A DNA stretch of 64,000 nt, taken from Novosphingobium sp. KCTC 2891. Its GTDB lineage: Bacteria; Pseudomonadota; Alphaproteobacteria; Sphingomonadales; Sphingomonadaceae. The notes under the pieces are model-generated. The model was given only the letters and a program-made list of their open reading frames with translations. It had not been told where the DNA came from and did no database searches. The stretch covers positions 1 to 64,000 of the forward strand of contig NZ_JAPCZG010000002.1 in assembly GCF_025938155.1 (NCBI RefSeq), read 5' to 3'. Made by a program: the position numbers and the translations under genes. This document shows positions 18,306-27,447 of the stretch, one piece after another (position 1 is the first letter of the stretch; each line of letters starts with the position of its first letter).

Positions 18306-19343
18306 TTGACTGATACAGGTTCGCAATCTGATCGTCCGGCGGAGCGGCCCGAGGTGCGCAGCATCGCCGATCTGGCGCGCATCGCCGGGGTTTCAGTCTC
18401 GACCGTGTCCCGCGCGCTGACGGGCAAGGGCACGCTCAACGAAAAGACGCGCGAACGCGTGCGCGCGCTCGCCGATGCCCATGGCTTCCGGCTCAACGTT
18501 GCCGCGCAGAACCTGCGGCTTGGCCGCACGGGCGCCATCGGAGTGCTGCTGCCGCTGGGCCACGAGCGGTGCCAGCACTTGTCCGATCCGTTCTTCAGCG
18601 CGATGCTCGGCCATCTGGCCGACGAGCTGGCCGAACGCGGCTATGACCTGCTGCTGTCGCGCGTGCTGCCCAAGCGCAAGGACTGGCTCGACGATTTCGT
18701 CCGCTCCGGCCGGACCGACGGGATCATCGTCATTGGCCAGTCGGACCAGGGCGCCACGCTGAACCGCACCGCCAGGAGCTATCGCAACATGGTGGTCTGG
18801 GGCGCGCATGACCCGGCCAATGCCTATATCACCGTGGGCAGCGACAATGTCGCCGGCGGCCAGATCGCCGCTCGGCACCTCGTTGCGCGCGGTCGTCGGC
18901 GCCTCGCCTATTTCGGCAACATCGCCGCGCCCGAATTCGCCGCGCGTGAAGCCGGGTTTCTCGAAACCCTGCCCGATGACATCCGCCGCGACGTGGACAT
19001 CGTGCCGGTCCACCTGACTCCGGAAGGCAGCTACGAAGCCGCCATGGCCTATTTCGGCGCCGGCAACCGTCCCGACGGGATCTTTGCCGCGTCGGACATC
19101 ATCGCGATGAGCGTGATCGGTGCCGCCGCCGAACACGGCATCGCGGTGCCGCGCGACATGTCGCTCATCGGCTTCGACGATGTTCTCGTTGCGCGAATCG
19201 CCACCCCCCCGCTCACCACCGTGCACCAGGACATCGCAGGCGGCGCCCGGCTGCTGGTCGATCTGCTGTGCCGCCGCCTTGCGGGCGAGCATGTTGCCTC
19301 GGTCACGCTGACGCCGCGTCTGGTGGAACGCGAGTCCAGCTAA
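18306..19343 (+). CDS. LacI family repressor of the sucrose/fructoside locus
   Basis: LacI-type regulator, 345 residues from TTG 18306 (GTG 18354 also possible). The helix-turn-helix and hinge are textbook: S-I-A-D-L-A-R-I-A-G-V-S-V-S-T-V-S-R-A-L, then NVAAQNLRLGRTGAIGVLLP. The periplasmic-binding-like domain ends with DMSLIGFDD and TTVHQDIA. It sits between the MFS gene and the TonB receptor, and 12-bp palindromes of LacI type stand before both, so it very probably represses the whole locus and is released by sucrose or a fructose derivative. Confidence 0.93.
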   Translation: MTDTGSQSDRPAERPEVRSIADLARIAGVSVSTVSRALTGKGTLNEKTRERVRALADAHGFRLNVAAQNLRLGRTGAIGVLLPLGHERCQHLSDPFFSAMLGHLADELAERGYDLLLSRVLPKRKDWLDDFVRSGRTDGIIVIGQSDQGATLNRTARSYRNMVVWGAHDPANAYITVGSDNVAGGQIAARHLVARGRRRLAYFGNIAAPEFAAREAGFLETLPDDIRRDVDIVPVHLTPEGSYEAAMAYFGAGNRPDGIFAASDIIAMSVIGAAAEHGIAVPRDMSLIGFDDVLVARIATPPLTTVHQDIAGGARLLVDLLCRRLAGEHVASVTLTPRLVERESS

Positions 19344-19403
19344 AAAACAGCCCGATTCAAAATACTTGGACAGCGGGTGAAAGCCGTCGCCAAGCGATTG
19401 TCA

Positions 19404-19456
19404 CGCATTTCAGCAAACGATTGCTTATTCTGATTGCAAACGTTTGCTGAAATGCG
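19404..19456. promoter_or_regulatory. Paired LacI operators inside a 16-base inverted repeat
   Basis: CGCATTTCAGCAAACG (19404-19419) and its exact reverse complement (19441-19456) frame two operators: GCAAACGATTGC (19413-19424) and GCAAACGTTTGC (19436-19447), with centres 23 bases apart, about two helical turns. It lies 70 bases before the TonB receptor start. Same-face spacing suggests cooperative binding by two LacI dimers or a tetramer. Confidence 0.8.
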
Positions 19457-19526
19457 TATCCAACTCCCGAGCGGTCGTCCAGCGACCGCCATCGGTCCCC
19501 ACGCAGGGCCATCTGGGAGGTATGTC

Positions 19527-22001
19527 ATGAAGAGCGTTTTCCTTTTCGCGTCCGTCGCCCTGTGCGCGCTTTCCGCGCCGGCCCTTGCCCAGGACGCCAA
19601 TCCGCAGCCTGCGGCCGATGATGCCGCCGCCGATCCGCTGGGCATGAACGAGATCGTCGTCACCGCACAGCCGCGCGCCGTGAACAAGCTGGACAGTTCG
19701 GTTTCGGTGTCCTCGCTCGGCGCCGCCGCCATCGCCGAAGCCGCGCCGCGCACCACCGCCGAAATCTTCCGCTCGATCCCCGGCATCCGTTCGGAATCGA
19801 CCGGCGGCGACGGCAACGCCAATATCGCCGTGCGCGGCCTTCCGGTCGCCTCGGGCGGCGCGAAGTTCCTGCAATTGCAGGAAGACGGCATGCCCGTCAT
19901 GCAGTTCGGCGACATCGCCTTCGGCAACGCCGACATCTTCCTGCGCGCCGATCAGACCATCGCCTCGATCCAGGCCGTGCGCGGCGGCAGCGCTTCCACG
20001 CTGGCCTCGAACGCGCCCGGCGGCGTCATCAACTTCATCTCGAACACCGGCGAGAAGGATGGCGGCGTGGTGATGGCCACGGCGGGCGTCGACTACGAGG
20101 ATTACCGCGTCGATTTCGACTATGGCGGCCACATCGACGACAAGACCACGTTCAACGTCGGCGGTTTCTGGCGTTCGGGCGAAGGTCCGCGCGATGCGGG
20201 CTACACCGCCAACCGCGGCTACCAGATCAAGGCCAACCTCACGCGCAAGTTCGATGCCGGCTACGTCCGGGTCTATTTCAAGCACCTTGACGATCACGCG
20301 ATCAGCTACCTGCCGATGCCCACGCGCGTCACCGGCACCAACGCCAATCCCACTTTCGGCTCGATCGACGGGTTCGACATCAAGTCCGACACGATCCAGA
20401 GCGCCTACTTCACCAGCGCCACCGGGCTGGACGGCCAGAACAACCGCCGCACCACCAACCTGAAGGACGGGATGCGTCCGCTGGTCAACGCAGTCGGCCT
20501 TGAAGCGGTGTTCGACGTGGCGGACGGGCTGAAGCTGGAAGAACGCTTCCGCTACCAGTCGGTCAAGGGCCGGTTCGTCTCGCCCTTCCCCGCCGAGATC
20601 GGCGGCGCGCAGGGCATTGCCGACAGCACCGGCAACTATCTCGCCAACGGCAGCTTCTCGGGCGGCGCGGCGGGCGCCTACTCGCTCCAGTATGCCACCG
20701 GCCCGAATGCGGGCAAGGCGTTCACCGGCGGGGCCAACGGCCTGGCCATGCGCACGCACCTGTTCAACGTCGACATCAACGATTTCGGCGGCTTCACCAA
20801 CGACCTCAAGCTGACCAAGACCTTCGGTGACTATTCGCTCACCGCCGGCCTCTACAATGCGCGCCAGACCATCGACATGGACTGGGTGTGGGACAGCTTC
20901 CTGATGGAAGTGAACGGCCACAACGCCGCGCTGCTCAATGTGATGGACAACGCCAGCGGCAAGGTTCTCTCGCAGAACGGCCTCTATGCCTATGGCGTGC
21001 CCTTCTGGGGCAACTGCTGCACGCGCAGCTACAACGTCGATTACGACATCATCGCCCCCTACGCCGCGTTCAACGCGCAGGTCGGCCCCGTCAACTTCGA
21101 CGCCTCGATCCGCTACGACAGCGTCAAGGCGCGCGGCGATTATGCCGGGGCGACGCAGGCCGTGCTCGATGTCAACCAGAACGGCACGATCGACCCCACC
21201 GAAACCAGCGTCTCGGTGATGAACAACGGCGCCGCCTCGCCGGTGAACTACAACGTCCACTACGTCTCGTGGTCGGTTGGCGCGAATTACCGCGTCAGCA
21301 ATGACCTGGCGGTGTTCGCCCGCGCCAGCCGCGGCGGCCGCGCCAATGCAGATCGCCTGCTGTTCGGCCTGATCCAGCCCGACGGATCCGTGCGCAAGGC
21401 CGATGCGATCAACTACGTCAACCAGTACGAACTCGGCGTGAAGCTGCGCTCCGGTCCGTTCGCGCTGTTCCTGACCGGCTTCCATGCCAAGACGCAGGAG
21501 CAGAACTTCGAGGCGACCAGCCAGCGCTTCTTCAGCCGCGTCTACAAGGCGACCGGGCTGGAACTCGAAGCCGCCTACCGCAAGGGTATCTTCGACCTGC
21601 GCGCGGGCGCGACCTATACGCACGCCACCATTGCCAAGGACGCGATCACGCCGGCCAATGAAGGCAACCGCCCGCGCCGCCAGGCCGAGCTGCTCTATTC
21701 GTTCACCCCGGCGCTCGATTTCGGCGCGGCGCGCGTGGGCTTCAACGTGATCGGCACGACCAAAGCCTTTGCGCAGGACAACAACCAGCTGGTGTTCCCC
21801 GCCTATGCGCAGGTCAACGCCTTCGTGAACGTGCATCCCGTGGACAACGTCGAAGTCTCGCTCAACGCCAACAACCTCTTCAACGCCACCGGCATCACCG
21901 AGGCGGAGGAAGGCGCGATCGTCGACAACGCCACCAACTTCGTCCGCGCCCGCTCGATCAACGGGCGGACCATCTCCGCCTCGGTCAAGTACACCTTCTA
22001 A
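19527..22001 (+). CDS. TonB-dependent outer-membrane receptor for a fructoside
   Basis: Outer-membrane beta-barrel receptor, 824 residues. A Sec signal peptide (cleavage after ALAQ near residue 22) is followed by a TonB box-like NEIVVTAQ, a plug domain (VRGLP, G-G-S-A-S-T-L-A-S-N-A-P-G-G-V-I-N-F) and a barrel ending in an aromatic residue (KYTF). Shine-Dalgarno GGGAGG is 6 bases before ATG 19527. It is preceded by paired LacI operators and followed by the GH68 and fructokinase genes, so it should take up sucrose or a fructo-oligosaccharide across the outer membrane using TonB energy. Confidence 0.92.
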   Translation: MKSVFLFASVALCALSAPALAQDANPQPAADDAAADPLGMNEIVVTAQPRAVNKLDSSVSVSSLGAAAIAEAAPRTTAEIFRSIPGIRSESTGGDGNANIAVRGLPVASGGAKFLQLQEDGMPVMQFGDIAFGNADIFLRADQTIASIQAVRGGSASTLASNAPGGVINFISNTGEKDGGVVMATAGVDYEDYRVDFDYGGHIDDKTTFNVGGFWRSGEGPRDAGYTANRGYQIKANLTRKFDAGYVRVYFKHLDDHAISYLPMPTRVTGTNANPTFGSIDGFDIKSDTIQSAYFTSATGLDGQNNRRTTNLKDGMRPLVNAVGLEAVFDVADGLKLEERFRYQSVKGRFVSPFPAEIGGAQGIADSTGNYLANGSFSGGAAGAYSLQYATGPNAGKAFTGGANGLAMRTHLFNVDINDFGGFTNDLKLTKTFGDYSLTAGLYNARQTIDMDWVWDSFLMEVNGHNAALLNVMDNASGKVLSQNGLYAYGVPFWGNCCTRSYNVDYDIIAPYAAFNAQVGPVNFDASIRYDSVKARGDYAGATQAVLDVNQNGTIDPTETSVSVMNNGAASPVNYNVHYVSWSVGANYRVSNDLAVFARASRGGRANADRLLFGLIQPDGSVRKADAINYVNQYELGVKLRSGPFALFLTGFHAKTQEQNFEATSQRFFSRVYKATGLELEAAYRKGIFDLRAGATYTHATIAKDAITPANEGNRPRRQAELLYSFTPALDFGAARVGFNVIGTTKAFAQDNNQLVFPAYAQVNAFVNVHPVDNVEVSLNANNLFNATGITEAEEGAIVDNATNFVRARSINGRTISASVKYTF

Positions 22002-22023
22002 GCCCCGGGTCGCACCATGGGCG

Positions 22024-22049
22024 CCGCCGGCGGACAAGTCCGCCGGCGG
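22024..22049. repeat. Strong intercistronic hairpin between receptor and GH68 genes
   Basis: CCGCCGGCGGAC (22024-22035) and GTCCGCCGGCGG (22038-22049) form a 12-bp perfect inverted repeat with a 2-base loop and no U-tract. It lies 23 bases after the receptor stop and 33 bases before the GH68 start. It may stabilise the receptor message or lower read-through, giving more receptor than enzyme. Confidence 0.6.
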
Positions 22050-22081
22050 TCCTCCCTCCCCATTTCCAGCAGGAGAGCACC

Positions 22082-23173
22082 TTGCCGATCCCCTCGCGCT
22101 GGAGCGCGGACCACGTCCGCGCCATCGGACCCCATGCCGCTGCCCCGCTGCTGACCGAGACCGACGTGGCACGTGTCTCCGCCGCCACCGACATCTGGGA
22201 TGCCTGGCCACTCCAGCGGCGCGATGGCCACCCCTTCCTGCTGCCCGATGGCGCGCAGGTGTGGATGGCGCTTGGCGCGCCGCGCTTCCCCGATCCGGAC
22301 GAGCGCCACGGCCACGCCCGCATCACCCTGTTTCGCCGCGCCGCCAATGGCGCATGGACCGAAATTGGCCCGGCGATGCCCGATGGCTTCGCCCCCGGCA
22401 GCCGCGAATGGTCTGGCAGCGCCATTGCCGACGATGACGGCACGCTGACGCTCTACTTCACCGCCGCCGGCCGCCGGGGCGAAAGCGAGCTGACTTTCGA
22501 GCAGCGGATGTTCTCGGCCCGCGCCACGCTCGAAAGCGATGGCCGCTGCACCGATTGGCACGACCTTGCCGAAGTGGTGCCGCCCGATCCCGCGCACTAT
22601 ATGCCCACCACCATCGGCGGCGGTATCGGCACGATCAAGGCATGGCGCGATCCCGCCTATTTCCGCAGTGCGGACGGCCGCCACTGGCTGACTTTCGCCG
22701 CCTCGCTCGCCGGATCGCCCAGCGCCTACAACGGAGTGATCGGCCTCGCCGTGGCGGAGCCGGACGCGCCCGATGCCTGGCGCCTGCTGCCGCCCATCGT
22801 CTCGGCAGACGGACTGAACAACGAACTGGAACGCCCCCACCTCGTTAGCCACGCGGGCAAGGTCTATCTGTTCTGGTCGACGCAGGCGCACGTCTTCGAT
22901 CCTGCCGGGCCGGTCGGCCCCACGGGTCTTTACGGCATGGTGGCAGACACCGTGGAAGGGCCGTGGCAGCCGCTCAACGGCACCGGCCTCGTCTTCGCCA
23001 ACCCGCCGCAGGCACCGGCGCAGGCCTATAGCTGGATGGTCCTGCCGGATCTTTCGGTCACCAGCTTCGTCGACAACTGGGGCGGCGACGATGTACGCCG
23101 CTTCGGCGCTACATTTGCCCCGTTCCTTCATCTGGAGCTGGACGGCACCCGCGCCGCGTTGAAGGAGACCTGA
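22082..23173 (+). CDS. Glycoside hydrolase family 68 enzyme (levansucrase/beta-fructosidase fold), no signal peptide
   Basis: Five-bladed-propeller fructoside enzyme of 363 residues. The GH68 triad is visible: nucleophile D40 in W-D-A-W-P, transition-state stabiliser D190 in W-R-D-P, and acid/base E250 in E-L-E-R-P. The family's GPWQPLNGTGLV stretch is near residue 300. It starts at TTG 22082 behind an AGGAGAG Shine-Dalgarno. There is no Sec or Tat signal and it is shorter than secreted levansucrases (usually over 400 residues). With an inner-membrane importer and fructokinase in the locus, an intracellular sucrose hydrolase role is more likely than levan synthesis, though signal-less export is known for some GH68 proteins. 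Confidence 0.9.
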   Translation: MPIPSRWSADHVRAIGPHAAAPLLTETDVARVSAATDIWDAWPLQRRDGHPFLLPDGAQVWMALGAPRFPDPDERHGHARITLFRRAANGAWTEIGPAMPDGFAPGSREWSGSAIADDDGTLTLYFTAAGRRGESELTFEQRMFSARATLESDGRCTDWHDLAEVVPPDPAHYMPTTIGGGIGTIKAWRDPAYFRSADGRHWLTFAASLAGSPSAYNGVIGLAVAEPDAPDAWRLLPPIVSADGLNNELERPHLVSHAGKVYLFWSTQAHVFDPAGPVGPTGLYGMVADTVEGPWQPLNGTGLVFANPPQAPAQAYSWMVLPDLSVTSFVDNWGGDDVRRFGATFAPFLHLELDGTRAALKET

Positions 23174-23178
23174 TCGCG

Positions 23179-24084
23179 ATGACCCAGCCCCGCCCTGCCC
23201 CCCGGCCTGCCCCCCGCCTTGCCGGCGTCGAACTCGGCGGCACCAAGACCATCCTCGTCCTCGCGGAGGGCCAGACCATCGTCGAGCAGGTCGCCATTCC
23301 CACCGAAGCGCCGGAAATCACCCTGCCCGCCGCATCGGCGGTCCTGCGCCGCTGGAACGATGCCGCGCCCATCGCCGCGCTCGGCATCGCCTCGTTCGGC
23401 CCGCTCGACCTTGCGGCCGGCACGATGCTGCCCACGCCCAAGCCGCACTGGTCGGGCGCCGCGGTCCGCGCCGCGCTGGCGGATGGCCTCGCCTGCCCCG
23501 TCGCGATCGACACCGACGTCAATGGCGCCGCGCTTGCGGAATATCGCTGGGGCGCCGGCGCGGCGCAGGGCTTCCAAAGCCTGTGCTACATCACCATCGG
23601 CACCGGTCTTGGCGGAGGCGTGGTCATCGACGGCCGCGCGGTCCACGGCGCGATGCACCCCGAGATTGGTCACGTCCGCGTCCGCCGCGCCGCAGGGGAC
23701 ACGTTCGCCGGCACCTGCCGGTTCCACGGCGACTGCATCGAGGGCCTCGTCAGCGGCCCCGCGCTCGCCGCGCGCTTCGGAATGCCGGGCGAGCAAGTCC
23801 CTGCCGACCACCCCACCTGGGCCTACGTCGCGACCGAAATCGCCGATCTCGTCGCCACGCTGTTCCTCATCACCTCGGTCGAAGCCGTGCTGATCGGCGG
23901 CGGCATCGGCATCGCCCGCGCCGCCCTGCTGCCCCAGGTCCGCACCCACCTGCTCGCAAGCCTTGGCGGCTACCTGCCGTTCCTGACGCCCGAGACGGTC
24001 GAAACCCGCGTCACCGTGCCGGCGCTGGGCGGCAAGGCCGGCCCGCTCGGCGCCATCGCCCTCGCGCTCGACGCACTCGGCTGA
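23179..24084 (+). CDS. ROK-family fructokinase
   Basis: Sugar kinase of 301 residues. It has the ATP-binding G-V-E-L-G-G-T-K-T near residue 17, the substrate motif FGPLD, catalytic Asp in IDTDVNGAALAEYRWG, GTGLGGGVV, and the zinc-binding EIGH...C...H-x2-C region (HPEIGHVRVRRAAGDTFAGTCRFHGDC) in split form. The E-G-L-V-S-G-P-A-L sequence after the zinc site is typical of fructokinases rather than glucokinases. It lies five bases after the GH68 stop and so phosphorylates the fructose released from sucrose. Last gene of the sugar operon. Confidence 0.92.
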   Translation: MTQPRPAPRPAPRLAGVELGGTKTILVLAEGQTIVEQVAIPTEAPEITLPAASAVLRRWNDAAPIAALGIASFGPLDLAAGTMLPTPKPHWSGAAVRAALADGLACPVAIDTDVNGAALAEYRWGAGAAQGFQSLCYITIGTGLGGGVVIDGRAVHGAMHPEIGHVRVRRAAGDTFAGTCRFHGDCIEGLVSGPALAARFGMPGEQVPADHPTWAYVATEIADLVATLFLITSVEAVLIGGGIGIARAALLPQVRTHLLASLGGYLPFLTPETVETRVTVPALGGKAGPLGAIALALDALG

Positions 24085-24103
24085 AGACCTGCCTCGAAAG
24101 CGG

Positions 24104-24982
24104 TCACGACGATCGTTGCAGCATGGCAAGCGCCGAAGGGTGCTCGCGCATACCCGGCACCGCCACTTTCAGCCGCAGCACCCCGCCCGCGCCGGTGACG
24201 GTTTCGTTGCCGCCCGTGCTGACCAGCAGCGACGACAGATCGCCCGGCTCAAAACCCAGACTGACGATATGGGGATATCGGCTGGTCAGGCAGTGCGTCT
24301 GCGTCCCATCGGCATCAAAGCGCAGCAACCTGCCGCTTTCCCAGCAGGCCACCCACAGCCCACCCTCGCGGTCCACCACAAGGCCATCGCTGTCGCCAAG
24401 CGGGATGAACAGTTCCGGCTGCCCCGCCTGTCCGGCCTCCAGCGCATGGCGCCAGATCCCGCGCGAGGTGTCGGAATGGTAAAGCCAGCGACCGCACGGG
24501 CTGAGCCCGATGCCATTCGATGCATGGACGTCGCGGCGCAGGACGGTGACCGTGCCTTGCGCGTCCATGTGGAAGAACCGGCCGGGTGCGGGCGCCTGCC
24601 CCGTTTCCATGATCGAGACGAAATCGATCGTCCCGGCATAGATGCCGCCGCGTCCGTCGCCCTCCATGTCGTTGACTGCGATGATCGGCTCGCCTTCGAT
24701 TTCGGCCAGGACCGTGCGGGTGGCGCCGGTGGCGGGGTCAAGCGCCACGATCCCGCCGCGGCCGCTGCACAGCACCTGCCCCGAAACATCGTGCACGATG
24801 CCGCCAACCCAGTCGCGGCCGGTCAGCATGGCCTGCACGCCTCCCCCCGCATCGCGGCGATAGACGGTGGCGCCGGCAAGATCGGCGAACCACTGCGAGC
24901 CATCTGGCGCGCCGCGCGGAGCCTCGACGAAGCCATACCCCATCGCCAGCTCCTCGAACGCGCCGGCACCCTCCTCGATCAT
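24104..24982 (-). CDS. SMP-30/gluconolactonase family protein
   Basis: Six-bladed beta-propeller hydrolase of 292 residues, likely acting on a sugar lactone. The family landmarks are an early Glu (FVEAP, metal ligand), NDMEGDGRGGIYAGT (metal-ligand Asn and substrate loop), HASNGIGLSPCGRWLYHSDT (Asn ligand) and SDGLVVDREGGLWVA (Asp catalytic base). It is convergent with the fructokinase gene (19-base gap) and has no signal peptide. It could act in a sugar-acid pathway or be unconnected to the sucrose operon. Confidence 0.88.
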   Translation of the reverse strand: MIEEGAGAFEELAMGYGFVEAPRGAPDGSQWFADLAGATVYRRDAGGGVQAMLTGRDWVGGIVHDVSGQVLCSGRGGIVALDPATGATRTVLAEIEGEPIIAVNDMEGDGRGGIYAGTIDFVSIMETGQAPAPGRFFHMDAQGTVTVLRRDVHASNGIGLSPCGRWLYHSDTSRGIWRHALEAGQAGQPELFIPLGDSDGLVVDREGGLWVACWESGRLLRFDADGTQTHCLTSRYPHIVSLGFEPGDLSSLLVSTGGNETVTGAGGVLRLKVAVPGMREHPSALAMLQRSS

Positions 24983-25109
24983 GGCTCTCTCCCTGCCGCG
25001 AAGGCCGTCGGGCCAATTTCGCTGTTCTGTCGTGTCGGGGCAGAGTTGAGCGCTCGTCCGGTCCGGCGGTAGCCGTGATTTCGGACAGGTGGCGGGGCGC
25101 GGGGGGCGC

Positions 25110-26276
25110 TTAAGGGATCGGCTCTGCCCGCGCCGCGCCCGATACGCGGCGATCCCCGCTTCGCTGAAGCGTGTGCGCCTTGAGCGTGCGGACCAGTGGC
25201 TTCTCCACGAACCGGAACATCAGGCATCCGCAGGTCTGCGCGGCCACCACGAACAGCAGGACCCGTGCCAGCGCGGGCAAGTGCGGCATCAGGGACGCGA
25301 CCAGCGCGAACCCGACCGTCTGAAACAGATAGGTGGAATAGGAAGCCTCTCCGGCAAAGCGCAACCAGGTGCTGCGCACCAACCCTCCGGCACGTTCCAG
25401 GCAGACCAGGCCGACCACCACCGATGCCGTGCCCAGCGGCAGCAGCACGTTCGCCCACCAGCCCAGCCGGTCTTCGCAGGTGTCGGCCAGCAGGAAGGCG
25501 ATGCCGCCGGCTGCCGCGAGCAGCGCAGCACCGCCACGGCCAAGCCGTTTCCCCGCCGCATCCACGATCCGGGCGGCCACCACGCCGGCAAGGAATTCAA
25601 GGCAGATCGGATGGGTGTAGGTTTGCAGGATCGGCCCGTCCGGCTTGAAGATCGCGCCCGCTGCCAAGGCAACACCCAGACAGACCGCAAGCGCCAGCAA
25701 CCGGCGCCGCGCAGGCACGATCAGGCAGGCCGCGAACAGGGCATAGAAGTACATTTCGTATTGCAGCGTCCACCCCTGGTAGAGAACCGGGTAAACGCCG
25801 CCCGACACTCCCTCGTGGGGAATGAACAGCAGCGAGGTGACCAGGTTGATCGGCCGGGTCGTCGCCTGCCAGAAATAGCCCGGCACCACGAACGTCGAAA
25901 GAACCGCGACCAGCGTGGCCAGCCAGTACAGCGGCACGATCCGGACGATGCGCGCCGCCATGAAGGGCGCCACGGCGACCGGCCGCCGCTCGGTGCTCGT
26001 CCAGATCACGAAACCGCTGATCGTGAAGAACAGGTGGATGCCCGCCGCGCCCAGGTTGAACTGCCAGTTCGTGCCGTCCAGGCTGTGGAACAGCACCACG
26101 CCCAGGGCCGCGATCGCGCGCAGATAGTGGATCGACCACAAGCCACCGCTTTCACGGGCGCTCTCGCGCGGCTTGTCCCGGCCGCGGGAATGTTCCTCGC
26201 CCTGCACTATCGCTTCCGCTTTCTGGCACTCACGCAAATGAATCGGTGTTCTCCTGACGATCACCTTGCACGCCAT
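25110..26276 (-). CDS. Acyltransferase-3 (OafA/YrhL-type) membrane protein
   Basis: Integral membrane O-acyltransferase of 388 residues with about 10 hydrophobic segments. The family signatures are H-Y-L-R-A-I-A-A-L-G-V-V-L-F-H at the start of the core, the catalytic-type His in VLFHS, IHLFFTISGFVIW, R-I-V-R-I-V-P-L-Y-W and a FVEKP near the C-terminus. The first ~45 residues before the core are charged and unusual; ATG 26276 is the best start, but a later one is possible. It is divergent from a polysaccharide deacetylase, so the pair may tailor a surface or secreted glycan. Substrate unknown. Confidence 0.88.
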   Translation of the reverse strand: MACKVIVRRTPIHLRECQKAEAIVQGEEHSRGRDKPRESARESGGLWSIHYLRAIAALGVVLFHSLDGTNWQFNLGAAGIHLFFTISGFVIWTSTERRPVAVAPFMAARIVRIVPLYWLATLVAVLSTFVVPGYFWQATTRPINLVTSLLFIPHEGVSGGVYPVLYQGWTLQYEMYFYALFAACLIVPARRRLLALAVCLGVALAAGAIFKPDGPILQTYTHPICLEFLAGVVAARIVDAAGKRLGRGGAALLAAAGGIAFLLADTCEDRLGWWANVLLPLGTASVVVGLVCLERAGGLVRSTWLRFAGEASYSTYLFQTVGFALVASLMPHLPALARVLLFVVAAQTCGCLMFRFVEKPLVRTLKAHTLQRSGDRRVSGAARAEPIP

Positions 26277-26415
26277 CACCTGCACGCCGCATGGCAACGA
26301 GGTTACGCCTTCGTAATTCGCGTCGACGCGTATCGCCGGGCTAAAAGGGCGCCGTTCAAGAAGCGGAAGGAGTCCGCGATTGCCATCGACGCGGGCTCCC
26401 GGAGGAACACACGCC

Positions 26416-27372
26416 TTGCTTAAACTTCTGACTGCCATGCTCGCATCGCTGACCCTACTGTGCGCGGCCCCGGTTCGGGCGGCTTCGCCCCCGGCCGGCC
26501 AAGTTGCCCTGACGTTCGACGACCTGCCGGGGCTGTCGCTGCCCAACCAGCGATACGTCGACAGCTTCAACCACGACCTGCTGACGGGGCTGCGCCGGCA
26601 CCGGATCGCCGCGACGGGTTTCGTCAACGAAGGCAAGCTCGACGAACTGGACCGCGGCCACCAGATCGCGATCCTGAAGCGTTGGCTGCAAGCCGGAATG
26701 GACCTCGGCAACCACACCTACTCGCACGAATCGCTCAACACGCTGGGCGCCCGCCCCTTCGTGGCCGATATCGCCAAGGGCGAGAAAGTCACCGGCGCGC
26801 TGATGGCCGCCCGGCACAGGCACCTGCGCTGGTTCCGCTTCCCCAATCTCGAAACCGGGGCGGACACAGCCACCAAGTCGTTCGTCGCGGGCTGGCTCGC
26901 GGCCCACGGCTATCGCTCCGCGCCGGTGACGATCGACCCGGACGACTGGGAGTTTGCCGAACCCTACGACGACGCGGTGCTCCATCACGACCATGCCCGC
27001 GCGGCTTACATCCGCGAGGCTTACCTCGCCCATTCCGCGCTCACCATCGACTGGTCGCGCAAGGCGGCGCACGCGCTGTTCGGGCGCGACATCGCCTATG
27101 TGATGCTGCTTCACGCCAGCAAGCTGAATGCCGACTGCATCGACAGCCTGACCGGTCTTATCACCCGGCGCGGAATGCATTTCACCAGCCTGGACCGGGC
27201 GATGCGCGATCCGGCCTACCGCACGCCCGATCCCTATGTCGGTGCGGACGGTATCGAGTGGCTGGAGCGCTGGTCGCAGGCGCTGCACCGCGAATTGCCC
27301 TGGGATGACTTTCCGGAAGTGCCGGCCAGCATCGTGACCAGCTACGACAAGCTGGAAAACGACCGCCACTAG
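26416..27372 (+). CDS. Exported polysaccharide deacetylase (NodB-like)
   Basis: Carbohydrate esterase family 4-like enzyme, 318 residues, with a Sec signal peptide (cleavage near AAPVRAAS). Metal/catalytic motifs: TFDDLPG (catalytic base and metal Asp) at about residue 40, and H-T-Y-S-H-E-S (two metal His) at about residue 105; the RFPNLETG segment resembles motif 3. I chose TTG 26416 because GGAGGA sits 9 bases upstream; an in-frame TTG at 26380 has none. It is divergent from the acyltransferase-3 gene across a 139-base promoter region. It probably removes N-acetyl groups from a periplasmic or surface glycan. Confidence 0.88.
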   Translation: MLKLLTAMLASLTLLCAAPVRAASPPAGQVALTFDDLPGLSLPNQRYVDSFNHDLLTGLRRHRIAATGFVNEGKLDELDRGHQIAILKRWLQAGMDLGNHTYSHESLNTLGARPFVADIAKGEKVTGALMAARHRHLRWFRFPNLETGADTATKSFVAGWLAAHGYRSAPVTIDPDDWEFAEPYDDAVLHHDHARAAYIREAYLAHSALTIDWSRKAAHALFGRDIAYVMLLHASKLNADCIDSLTGLITRRGMHFTSLDRAMRDPAYRTPDPYVGADGIEWLERWSQALHRELPWDDFPEVPASIVTSYDKLENDRH

Positions 27373-27447
27373 GCTCATATCGATGGTTGCGCGCGGCGCT
27401 CGATATGCGCCCCCATCGGGCCGCCCCGCCCTAGATGGCCGTATCGC

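Noticed and set aside
19425..22211. A 928-residue minus-strand frame
   Set aside because: Antisense to the TonB receptor, low-complexity Val/Gly/Arg composition and no domain; a shadow.
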